Under the pieces are notes generated by a model. That model did no database searches and was not told the DNA's origin. It saw nothing but the letters and a program-made list of their open reading frames with translations. From Pictodentalium vernedei (lineage: Eukaryota; Mollusca; Scaphopoda; Dentaliida; Dentaliidae): a DNA stretch of 64,000 nt. The stretch spans positions 62,001 to 126,000 of the forward strand of contig JAUFNR010000047.1 of NCBI GenBank assembly GCA_031216915.1, in the 5' to 3' direction. Positions 1 to 7,986 of the stretch are shown piece after piece. A program made the translations under genes and the position numbers. Position 1 is the first letter of the stretch, and every line of letters starts with the position of its first letter.

Positions 1-425
1 TTGGAGCATTGTGCAAATGCGTACAACACTTTAATGATACACTTGCCTTCAACAGTTGCTAGCCTTGCGTGTGTCGGTTTAGTAAATTTGGAAGTACGGA
101 AGTAGATAGCTGCTGCAAGATGGTTCTCTCTGCGCTATCCGTCCTCTTTCACCCGACACAATTCAAATCAGGTTGTTGGAAGAGTCGCGATACCCCAATA
201 ATAAGCAAACAAGTGCATTCCACCACAACAAACTTTAAATATTCGGTGTATTTTGAGCTGAAAGATTTAATTTCACAGAAAGACAGGTATAATGGCTTTG
301 CTTATAAGTTAGACAACGTTTGGAGCTAAACAGGGGCGATGGACCGGTCTCATGATTCCATGTGCTAGAGTCTGTCATTTACGAACAGCATGCTCTCAAA
401 GTATGCGTTTGAAAGGTTGGGTGCA
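1..425. other. Unit segment before the G tract: no gene seen
   Basis: An 86-codon Met-initiated frame (69-329) lies here and recurs in every unit. It has no signal peptide, domain or motif I recognise. Its conservation is expected from the near-identity of the whole unit and is not evidence of selection. The only difference within it is G at 12282 in unit 4, which changes Asn to Ser. No RNA gene or repeat is visible. Confidence 0.6.
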
Positions 426-435
426 GGGGGGGGGG
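426..435 (+). repeat. Hypervariable poly-G tract (G10 in this unit; 10-23 across the array)
   Basis: An uninterrupted G run between GTGCA and CGTTTTATTTCAG. Lengths in units 1-16 are 10, 14, 23, 18, 13, 13, 15, 17, 15, 19, 14, 17, 15, 12, 16 and 18. It is the main source of unit length variation. Runs of this length can form intramolecular G-quadruplexes, which is known chemistry; no in vivo role is shown here. Replication slippage is the likely cause, though homopolymer sequencing error may contribute. Confidence 0.95.
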
Positions 436-1087
436 CGTTTTATTTCAGTTTCACATATTTTTATCTAAAGGGTCGTTTCATGTTGATTTTAAGCTCGCGG
501 GTTTATCTGGAATACCTTTCGATATCGATGTGTAGAGGGGGAAGTCACGATGGGTAGGGGAAGCGTCCACGTCACAAAAATAAGTGGTTTCACAGATGAA
601 GTTTAGATTCCTTCGAGCATCCACATTGGGTATTCTGGGTCCCTACTTCTTCCACTGTTTATACTGGTTCAGGGTGAATTTCATGTGTCATATTAAAGGT
701 GAGTGGACATTTTAGAGGGAGGGATAGCGTTGATTTCAGTTTAGTTTCAGATTAGACTTGTTTCAGCATTTGGTGGGCATTCAGTTCCGCAATACGCTGG
801 CCATAGTTTTGATCGGCTGTCATAATGTTGGCTCCATATTGTAACCCTTGTCGTTAGAAAGTCGTGTGCAGTTTAAGAAGGGTCTCTTCTCAAACTTCCC
901 AGATTTATTATCGCGAAGCTTTTAGCCGATTTGTGTGATTACTAGCTTTAATGGTAGGTGATTTTATGTGTTGTCAGTATTAATTCTGTGTTGAAGGTAG
1001 GTTACACAGAAAAACTGGGATTCGTCGGGAAGTTCAAGCGTTTCTTGTAACAGCTGAAGGTCGAAATTATGAACTCTTCTATATTGT
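436..1087. other. Non-coding segment with a consensus splice donor and repeated TTTCAG
   Basis: No gene is seen. The 10-base palindrome TCGATATCGA lies near 517-526. A perfect match to the metazoan 5' splice consensus (AAG then GTGAGT) occupies 696-704. TTTCAG, which resembles a splice-acceptor end, occurs at 443, 734, 745 and 761. Confidence 0.45.
696..704 (+). other. Splice-donor-like site (consensus match)
   Basis: AAGGTGAGT matches the spliceosomal donor consensus at all positions, with the cut expected after 698. The best downstream acceptor-like string in the same unit ends at 1986, which would give an intron of 1288 bases. There is no transcript evidence, and a match of this length can arise by chance in 4 kb. 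Confidence 0.25.
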
Positions 1088-1099
1088 AAGTTGCAACTT
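1088..1099. repeat. 12-base perfect palindrome
   Basis: AAGTTGCAACTT is its own reverse complement. It could be a dimeric protein-binding site or chance. The flanking bases do not extend the symmetry. Confidence 0.6.
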
Positions 1100-1270
1100 G
1101 TATACGCTAGTGTTCCAATTCAGAATTCAACGTTTATGATAATGTGAAAAAGGTGTTCACTCACTACCCAGTAACTGTTGAATGCCTTTAATAATTCAGA
1201 AGATAAGATTTCACAAGAATGAAATCATGAACAATGGAAAACTTTACATGTGCCATTTATTGGTTTAGTC

Positions 1271-1284
1271 AAGTAAAAAAAAAA
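1271..1284 (+). repeat. A10 tract, constant in all units
   Basis: The ten-A run beginning after AAGT has the same length in all sixteen units: the overlapping frame 1234-1431 keeps the same translation everywhere. It is useful as an internal control against the variable G and C tracts. Confidence 0.85.
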
Positions 1285-1294
1285 TTTCAATTTT

Positions 1295-1316
1295 TTCCCA
1301 TGGGTACCCTTGGGAA
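1295..1316. repeat. 22-base near-perfect palindrome
   Basis: Arms TTCCCATGGGT and ACCCTTGGGAA pair at ten of eleven positions, the exception being T1301 opposite T1310. The centre is the perfect palindrome GGGTACCC. In unit 14 the central T is A (53272), breaking the core. It may form a cruciform or bind a dimeric protein; the function is unknown. Confidence 0.7.
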
Positions 1317-1864
1317 ATCTGTCAAAAAACTTCAAAATTTTTGTTCCCATTTCATGATGCAAAAATGTTCTACATATAAAAATTCCATTGTTTTAAAATT
1401 TCCTTCTGCTGAAATCACTTGTTCTCACTGAATAAATCAACTTGAAGAAAACGATGTGTATCACCGTAAATTAAACTTTTCCGTCCATGACCGCTGTAGG
1501 TTAACGCACAGTGCCACTTTTCTCTACATGATTAAATCGGGACTCGGAGATTCACTCGAATGATATATTAAACAGAAGGCAACTCTTCAAACAGAATGCA
1601 TCCATATCGCATCTAAACAGACTGAATAATCTTCAGTTCATGTTTTTAGGGTTCTATCCATTAAAAATATAGCAGTTACAGCGGTCAGAAAGAAGCTTGT
1701 CAATTCCAATCGTTTGTTTTTCAGTACTTCTACGGAGAAGCAACTTCTGCGACTTGGAAGACTACAGTATTTTCGGTTATACCTCCACAGCGCCTTCTAT
1801 CCCAAAAAACGGACGTTAGTGTGCGTAAAAACAAACGATGACTTTCAGAAGCTGATTAAGATTG
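1317..1864. other. Non-coding segment: no gene seen
   Basis: AT-rich sequence. An AATAAA hexamer occurs near 1431 (ACTGAATAAATC) and could act as a poly(A) signal on the plus strand. TTTCAG occurs at 1719 and 1843. A 65-codon frame (1234-1431) enters from the left and has no recognisable features. Nothing else stands out. Confidence 0.5.
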
Positions 1865-1884
1865 TTCCCTTTTGAAAAAGGGAA
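1865..1884. repeat. 20-base inverted repeat with 9-bp perfect arms and a 2-base centre
   Basis: TTCCCTTTT (1865-1873) and AAAAGGGAA (1876-1884) are exact reverse complements separated by GA. The 8-base palindrome AAGGCCTT follows at once (1884-1891), so the two symmetric elements abut. It is the same in all units as far as I can see. Confidence 0.75.
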
Positions 1885-1970
1885 AGGCCTTCCTTATCTA
1901 CGACTGAGAAACCCCCAATAGCAATGACACTCTTCAAATAAGGGAAATTTGAGCAATTCCCGCCTCTTGA

Positions 1971-1986
1971 ATGTTTTTCCTCACAG
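1971..1986 (+). other. Splice-acceptor-like site
   Basis: A pyrimidine-rich stretch (TGTTTTTCCTCACAG) ends in AG at 1985-1986 and is followed by G. It resembles a strong 3' splice site and lies downstream of the donor-like site at 696-704. A second, similar string (TTTTGCCACAG) ends at 3407, twelve bases before the tRNA-like element, with another donor-like string (AAGGTAACT) at 3139. No transcript evidence exists. Confidence 0.25.
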
Positions 1987-2028
1987 GTGTCCAAGCTTGG
2001 CGGGGTTGGCTTGCCACCGAGAAGTATT

Positions 2029-2056
2029 TCTACATACATAATGTCGTCTATGTAGA
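2029..2056. repeat. Hairpin-forming inverted repeat, 8-bp arms and 12-base loop
   Basis: TCTACATA (2029-2036) and TATGTAGA (2049-2056) are exact reverse complements. The function is unknown. The segment 2057-2364 that follows holds no recognisable gene; an open frame begins at 2270 or, with a longer C tract, at the position matching 2237. Confidence 0.6.
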
Positions 2057-2364
2057 TAGCGTTGTGTAGAGTGATGAGATGGATTTGCTTTGGATACCCC
2101 AAGTATACTCCTCCTAACTTTTCAGTTCTATTGGATGAGCTTTCACTTATATTGTTCAGCTATCACACAATGGTTGTCATTGGTCATTTAAACTAAAGGA
2201 GAGTACGTTTTTGAACAAATCCAATTTTCAATTTCTTTTTGAGGAATCTGGGGCGCAGATTTCCGATGTGTGTGTTTATTATACCCAAACTCTCAGACAA
2301 TCACGATCACAGCCCTTCAGCGGATGACTCGGTTGAACTATATTTGGTCCCGCCAATTCTTTCA

Positions 2365-2375
2365 CCCCCCCCCCC
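2365..2375 (+). repeat. Variable poly-C tract (C11 here; 11-15 across the array)
   Basis: A C run between TTTCA and TCCCAAACAAAAC. Lengths in units 1-16 are 11, 13, 7 (then A and CCC), 13, 11, 11, 12, 13, 15, 13, 12, 13, 12, 12, 11 and 11. In unit 9 the T after the tract is A. The tract could base-pair with the poly-G tract 1.9 kb upstream in the same transcript or single strand; this is an inference. Confidence 0.95.
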
Positions 2376-2387
2376 TCCCAAACAAAA

Positions 2388-2399
2388 CACACACACACA
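2388..2399 (+). repeat. CA dinucleotide repeat, six copies
   Basis: A short CA microsatellite running directly into the TATA-like sequence. It stays at six copies in the units I counted, unlike the neighbouring C tract. Confidence 0.85.
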
Positions 2400-2436
2400 T
2401 ATATAAGCTAGCGACGGAGGAGAGCATTTACTCAAC
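2400..2436 (+). promoter_or_regulatory. Candidate Pol II core promoter: TATA box and initiator-like sequence
   Basis: TATATAAG at 2400-2407 matches the TATA consensus. Thirty bases after its first base, A2430 sits in TTACTCA, which matches the initiator consensus YYANWYY at six of seven positions. This is the usual TATA-to-start spacing. A second TATA-like string (TTTATAAG) lies at 2453-2460. A 46-codon frame starting at 2483 and ending at 2623 would be the first sizeable frame downstream, but it has no family resemblance. The promoter is predicted from motif spacing only. Confidence 0.3.
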
Positions 2437-3179
2437 AGCTGATGCGTCTGTGTTTATAAGAGTGCACGCGAGTGTATATTTGATGCGGTCTGGAAACTAC
2501 AGTAGTGTTGTTAACTGGTGGTGGACACGTTATGCTTTACTGCTTAAATATTACCCTGTGGCCAACGCACCGTGTGTTACTTCTGTTACTTCTCTGAAGG
2601 GACAACGTAATTGTACAAAATAAGCTAAACTTCATTTTGTTATGTTTTGTAGCAATGGTTTAGGCATGAATACTGGGTGGGTGTGATCTCAAATAACACT
2701 AAACAATTAGATGGTGGTTCATTGCTGAGTCTTTGGAACTTTGAAACGGCTTTTCCAAAAAGTTGTGCTCCCTACAAGAGAGTGCCCACGCATATTCAGA
2801 AATCTCAATGAAATTGATATATGGGCGATTCTGTACTCTAGAAACATGCGTAGCGTGACTGAGAATAGTTTGGATGTTTGGACAAGAATATGGACAGGGG
2901 GAAAAAATGACTGTCAATTTGGTAAAATTTCACAAATTTTCGAAAATGCGCTTTTTTATAAACAAAATTTTTAATGGGTAAAAAGGGTCTTTCTCTTTAT
3001 TGAGATGTTCTGGATTTTGGCTCGGAACATCTGCACTTCATTTTCATTCTTTTTGGGGATATTTGTGTTCAAATTTTGGCCCCGGGCGATGAGATTTTGT
3101 AACAAATAAGTGCCAACATCAGTCAGTTGTTACTATTTAAGGTAACTCTGAATCTAAGGACGAGGTTTGTCCGGTATGG
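2437..3179. other. Non-coding segment downstream of the TATA-like site: no gene seen
   Basis: Contains the end of a 117- or 128-codon frame (stop at 2623), a 77-codon plus frame (2741-2974) and an overlapping 72-codon minus frame (2699-2917). The last two cover nearly the same bases on opposite strands, so at most one could be real, and neither shows a recognisable domain. The stretch 2890-2965 is rich in A and T runs. Confidence 0.5.
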
Positions 3180-3227
3180 ATGACTGAACAGACCTCCCCT
3201 CTCTCAAAAAATCGTCTGCTCAGTCAT
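3180..3227. repeat. Strong inverted repeat: 14-bp arms with one mismatch, 20-base spacer
   Basis: Left arm ATGACTGAACAGAC (3180-3193) and right arm GTCTGCTCAGTCAT (3214-3227) are reverse complements at 13 of 14 positions. The mismatch is A3188 against C3219. The spacer is pyrimidine-rich, then six A. RNA from either strand would fold into a stable hairpin. Unit 8 carries a 2-base deletion (about 31212) a few bases beyond the right arm, leaving the arms intact. Confidence 0.8.
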
Positions 3228-3418
3228 TACGCTGGTTAAAATTGTAAGCTATCACAGCTTTGTTTCTGTCGATTTTTATTAAAAGCTAGCATAGTTTTTC
3301 CAACACCGCTCATGTACTCGAAAATGGGCGTTATTATCTCCTCTGGAAACATAATGAAGGAGGTATTACGATTTAAAGTTCTCTATTTATTTAATGTTTT
3401 GCCACAGGAGAACAAATC
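3228..3418. other. Short segment between the inverted repeat and the tRNA-like element
   Basis: No gene is seen. It ends in an acceptor-like string (TTTTGCCACAG, AG at 3406-3407) immediately upstream of the tRNA-like element. Confidence 0.4.
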
Positions 3419-3508
3419 GGGCTGTAGCTCAGTAAGTTCAGGCGTTCACTTAGCTGAGTGAAACGTGCGTTGTCAATGCGACGTGAGTTCAAAACCCACC
3501 GCTTCTTA
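3419..3508 (+). ncRNA. tRNA-like element with Pol III A and B boxes, degenerate cloverleaf (unit 1 copy)
   Basis: The start GGGCTGTAGCTCAG resembles the 5' part of a tRNA. TAGCTCAGTAAG (3425-3436) fits the A box apart from its end. AGTTCAAAACC (3486-3496) fits the B box with two mismatches, 49 bases downstream. The T-arm is good: a GTGAG/CCCAC stem with four of five pairs and a seven-base TTCAAAA loop (3483-3499). A hairpin TTCACT/AGTGAA (3445-3462) occupies the anticodon-arm position, with TTAGC in its loop as in Ala(AGC) tRNAs. The D-arm and acceptor stems do not pair. A second hairpin (3463-3484: ACGT plus GCGTT/AATGC, one bulge) sits where the variable loop should be. The first TTTT, a possible Pol III stop, is at 3538-3541, giving an RNA of about 125 bases. 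It is best read as a decayed tRNA or the head of a tRNA-derived SINE, not a working tRNA. Confidence 0.5.
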
Positions 3509-3990
3509 GAATTTATTCATTATCCTAACACATGCAATTTTCGCTTTGTTCTAGTTGCATCTTCATGTTTGGTGCATGTTTTCGCAAATTAGCTGGTCGA
3601 AAGGCTGGGATCCTCCACAATCAGTATATTTAAACAAAAATGTTGGGGAAACAACCAATTGCCCAAAACAGACAGACCATTTCTCTTTGGGTCATATTGT
3701 ATAATTAGGGACGCTATTACGTTGCAAATATTAAAAGTCAAATAACGAGATGAACATGACTGCCTGTTGATGTTTTTTTTGTCTGTTCAGCACCACCGTC
3801 TGCCAGATTTAATGTTTCATTGAAATAAAAGATTGCGAATATTGTTTACTGTGCCTCATAAATAACCCTTGTGACGAACTAAAAGAGTATATGCACTGAC
3901 ACTGTTTTATTACCACCATAAGCAATGCATGTCATCTCCGTTATGTCAGTAGTGGGGGACCTTAATTTCAGCAGTCCAAGTGGGAGCGCT
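3509..3990. other. Non-coding segment from the tRNA-like element to the unit end
   Basis: No gene is seen. It includes the TTTT at 3538-3541, a T8 run near 3773 (T7 only in unit 10) and an AATAAA hexamer at 3824-3829 followed by a T/G-rich stretch, which would suit a poly(A) signal. The G5 run near 3954 is G6 only in unit 3. Confidence 0.5.
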
Positions 3991-6900
3991 TTGGAGCATT
4001 GTGCAAATGCGTACAACACTTTAATGATACACTTGCCTTCAACAGTTGCTAGCCTTGCGTGTGTCGGTTTAGTAAATTTGGAAGTACGGAAGTAGATAGC
4101 TGCTGCAAGATGGTTCTCTCTGCGCTATCCGTCCTCTTTCACCCGACACAATTCAAATCAGGTTGTTGGAAGAGTCGCGATACCCCAATAATAAGCAAAC
4201 AAGTGCATTCCACCACAACAAACTTTAAATATTCGGTGTATTTTGAGCTGAAAGATTTAATTTCACAGAAAGACAGGTATAATGGCTTTGCTTATAAGTT
4301 AGACAACGTTTGGAGCTAAACAGGGGCGATGGACCGGTCTCATGATTCCATGTGCTAGAGTCTGTCATTTACGAATAGCATGCTCTCAAAGTATGCGTTT
4401 GAAAGGTTGGGTGCAGGGGGGGGGGGGGGCGTTTTATTTCAGTTTCACATATTTTTATCTAAAGGGTCGTTTCATGTTGATTTTAAGCTCGCGGGTTTAT
4501 CTGGAATACCTTTCGATATCGATGTGTAGAGGGGGAAGTCACGATGGGTAGGGGAAGCGTCCACGTCACAAAAATAAGTGGTTTCACAGATGAAGTTTAG
4601 ATTCCTTCGAGCATCCACATTGGGTATTCTGGGTCCCTACTTCTTCCACTGTTTATACTGGTTCAGGGTGAATTTCATGTGTCATATTAAAGGTGAGTGG
4701 ACATTTTAGAGGGAGGGATAGCGTTGATTTCAGTTTAGTTTCAGATTAGACTTGTTTCAGCATTTGGTGGGCATTCAGTTCCGCAATACGCTGGCCATAG
4801 TTTTGATCGGCTGTCATAATGTTGGCTCCATATTGTAACCCTTGTCGTTAGAAAGTCGTGTGCAGTTTAAGAAGGGTCTCTTCTCAAACTTCCCAGATTT
4901 ATTATCGCGAAGCTTTTAGCCGATTTGTGTGATTACTAGCTTTAATGGTAGGTGATTTTATGTGTTGTCAGTATTAATTCTGTGTTGAAGGTAGGTTACA
5001 CAGAAAAACTGGGATTCGTCGGGAAGTTCAAGCGTTTCTTGTAACAGCTGAAGGTCGAAATTATGAACTCTTCTATATTGTAAGTTGCAACTTGTATACG
5101 CTAGTGTTCCAATTCAGAATTCAACGTTTATGATAATGTGAAAAAGGTGTTCACTCACTACCCAGTAACTGTTGAATGCCTTTAATAATTCAGAAGATAA
5201 GATTTCACAAGAATGAAATCATGAACAATGGAAAACTTTACATGTGCCATTTATTGGTTTAGTCAAGTAAAAAAAAAATTTCAATTTTTTCCCATGGGTA
5301 CCCTTGGGAAATCTGTCAAAAAACTTCAAAATTTTTGTTCCCATTTCATGATGCAAAAATGTTCTACATATAAAAATTCCATTGTTTTAAAATTTCCTTC
5401 TGCTGAAATCACTTGTTCTCACTGAATAAATCAACTTGAAGAAAACGATGTGTATCACCGTAAATTAAACTTTTCCGTCCATGACCGCTGTAGGTTAACG
5501 CACAGTGCCACTTTTCTCTACATGATTAAATCGGGACTCGGAGATTCACTCGAATGATATATTAAACAGAAGGCAACTCTTCAAACAGAATGCATCCATA
5601 TCGCATCTAAACAGACTGAATAATCTTCAGTTCATGTTTTTAGGGTTCTATCCATTAAAAATATAGCAGTTACAGCGGTCAGAAAGAAGCTTGTCAATTC
5701 CAATCGTTTGTTTTTCAGTACTTCTACGGAGAAGCAACTTCTGCGACTTGGAAGACTACAGTATTTTCGGTTATACCTCCACAGCGCCTTCTATCCCAAA
5801 AAACGGACGTTAGTGTGCCTAAAAACAAACGATGACTTTCAGAAGCTGATTAAGATTGTTCCCTTTTGAAAAAGGGAAAGGCCTTCCTTATCTACGACTG
5901 AGAAACCCCCAATAGCAATGACACTCTTCAAATAAGGGAAATTTGAGCAATTCCCGCCTCTTGAATGTTTTTCCTCACAGGTGTCCAAGCTTGGCGGGGT
6001 TGGCTTGCCACCGAGAAGTATTTCTACATACATAATGTCGTCTATGTAGATAGCGTTGTGTAGAGTGATGAGATGGATTTGCTTTGGATACCCCAAGTAT
6101 ACTCCTCCTAACTTTTCAGTTCTATTGGATGAGCTTTCACTTATATTGTTCAGCTATCACACAATGGTTGTCATTGGTCATTTAAACTAAAGGAGAGTAC
6201 GTTTTTGAACAAATCCAATTTTCAATTTCTTTTTGAGGAATCTGGGGCGCAGATTTCCGATGTGTGTGTTTATTATACCCAAACTCTCAGACAATCACGA
6301 TCACAGCCCTTCAGCGGATGACTCGGTTGAACTATATTTGGTCCCGCCAATTCTTTCACCCCCCCCCCCCCTCCCAAACAAAACACACACACACATATAT
6401 AAGCTAGCGACGGAGGAGAGCATTTACTCAACAGCTGATGCGTCTGTGTTTATAAGAGTGCACGCGAGTGTATATTTGATGCGGTCTGGAAACTACAGTA
6501 GTGTTGTTAACTGGTGGTGGACACGTTATGCTTTACTGCTTAAATATTACCCTGTGGCCAACGCACCGTGTGTTACTTCTGTTACTTCTCTGAAGGGACA
6601 ACGTAATTGTACAAAATAAGCTAAACTTCATTTTGTTATGTTTTGTAGCAATGGTTTAGGCATGAATACTGGGTGGGTGTGATCTCAAATAACACTAAAC
6701 AATTAGATGGTGGTTCATTGCTGAGTCTTTGGAACTTTGAAACGGCTTTTCCAAAAAGTTGTGCTCCCTACAAGAGAGTGCCCACGCATATTCAGAAATC
6801 TCAATGAAATTGATATATGGGCGATTCTGTACTCTAGAAACATGCGTAGCGTGACTGAGAATAGTTTGGATGTTTGGACAAGAATATGGACAGGGGGAAA

Positions 6901-7986
6901 AAATGACTGTCAATTTGGTAAAATTTCACAAATTTTCGAAAATGCGCTTTTTTATAAACAAAATTTTTAATGGGTAAAAAGGGTCTTTCTCTTTATTGAG
7001 ATGTTCTGGATTTTGGCTCGGAACATCTGCACTTCATTTTCATTCTTTTTGGGGATATTTGTGTTCAAATTTTGGCCCCGGGCGATGAGATTTTGTAACA
7101 AATAAGTGCCAACATCAGTCAGTTGTTACTATTTAAGGTAACTCTGAATCTAAGGACGAGGTTTGTCCGGTATGGATGACTGAACAGACCTCCCCTCTCT
7201 CAAAAAATCGTCTGCTCAGTCATTACGCTGGTTAAAATTGTAAGCTATCACAGCTTTGTTTCTGTCGATTTTTATTAAAAGCTAGCATAGTTTTTCCAAC
7301 ACCGCTCATGTACTCGAAAATGGGCGTTATTATCTCCTCTGGAAACATAATGAAGGAGGTATTACGATTTAAAGTTCTCTATTTATTTAATGTTTTGCCA
7401 CAGGAGAACAAATCGGGCTGTAGCTCAGTAAGTTCAGGCGTTCACTTAGCTGAGTGAAACGTGCGTTGTCAATGCGACGTGAGTTCAAAACCCACCGCTT
7501 CTTAGAATTTATTCATTATCCTAACACATGCAATTTTCGCTTTGTTCTAGTTGCATCTTCATGTTTGGTGCATGTTTTCGCAAATTAGCTGGTCGAAAGG
7601 CTGGGATCCTCCACAATCAGTATATTTAAACAAAAATGTTGGGGAAACAACCAATTGCCCAAAACAGACAGACCATTTCTCTTTGGGTCATATTGTATAA
7701 TTAGGGACGCTATTACGTTGCAAATATTAAAAGTCAAATAACGAGATGAACATGACTGCCTGTTGATGTTTTTTTTGTCTGTTCAGCACCACCGTCTGCC
7801 AGATTTAATGTTTCATTGAAATAAAAGATTGCGAATATTGTTTACTGTGCCTCATAAATAACCCTTGTGACGAACTAAAAGAGTATATGCACTGACACTG
7901 TTTTATTACCACCATAAGCAATGCATGTCATCTCCGTTATGTCAGTAGTGGGGGACCTTAATTTCAGCAGTCCAAGTGGGAGCGCT
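3991..7986 (+). repeat. Repeat unit 2 (3996 bp)
   Basis: G tract of 14 at 4416-4429; C tract of 13 at 6359-6371. Private substitution: T at 4376 (C elsewhere). With both tracts removed the length is 3969, equal to the array core. Confidence 0.98.
7415..7504 (+). ncRNA. tRNA-like element, unit 2 copy
   Basis: Sequence identical to the unit 1 copy, including A box, B box, both hairpins and T-arm. Confidence 0.5.

Larger units (their letters stand above)
1..3990 (+). repeat. Repeat unit 1 (3990 bp)
   Basis: Shortest unit. G tract of 10 at 426-435 (shortest in the array) and C tract of 11 at 2365-2375. Private substitution: G at 1825 where the other fifteen units have C. tRNA-like element at 3419-3508. 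This unit is the reference for the internal features listed separately. Confidence 0.98.

Noticed and set aside
69..329. 86-codon frame conserved in all sixteen units
   Set aside because: The whole unit is conserved at the DNA level, so conservation carries no coding signal. No signal peptide, motif or family resemblance.
1628..1634. TCTTCAG, the complement of a hammerhead ribozyme core string, because satellite repeats sometimes carry hammerheads
   Set aside because: No GAAA core element or flanking helices lie at the required distance on that strand.
1845..2102. Minus-strand 85-codon frame containing the tetrapeptide YIDD, which recalls the YxDD catalytic box of reverse transcriptases
   Set aside because: Only the tetrapeptide matches. 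No other reverse-transcriptase block, protease, RNase H or integrase sequence is visible, and the frame is far too short. A four-residue match is expected by chance.
2270..2623. Frame of 117 codons (128 in units 2, 4, 8, 10 and 12), the longest in the window, as a possible gene
   Set aside because: Its start and length depend on the C-tract length, it is absent in units with 12 or 15 C, its N-terminal part is the CA/TATA repeat region, and no domain is recognisable.
3419..3508. A functional tRNA gene, possibly Ala(AGC)
   Set aside because: The acceptor and D stems do not pair, the anticodon loop is the wrong size (six or eight bases) and an extra 22-base hairpin interrupts the body. Kept as a tRNA-like element only.
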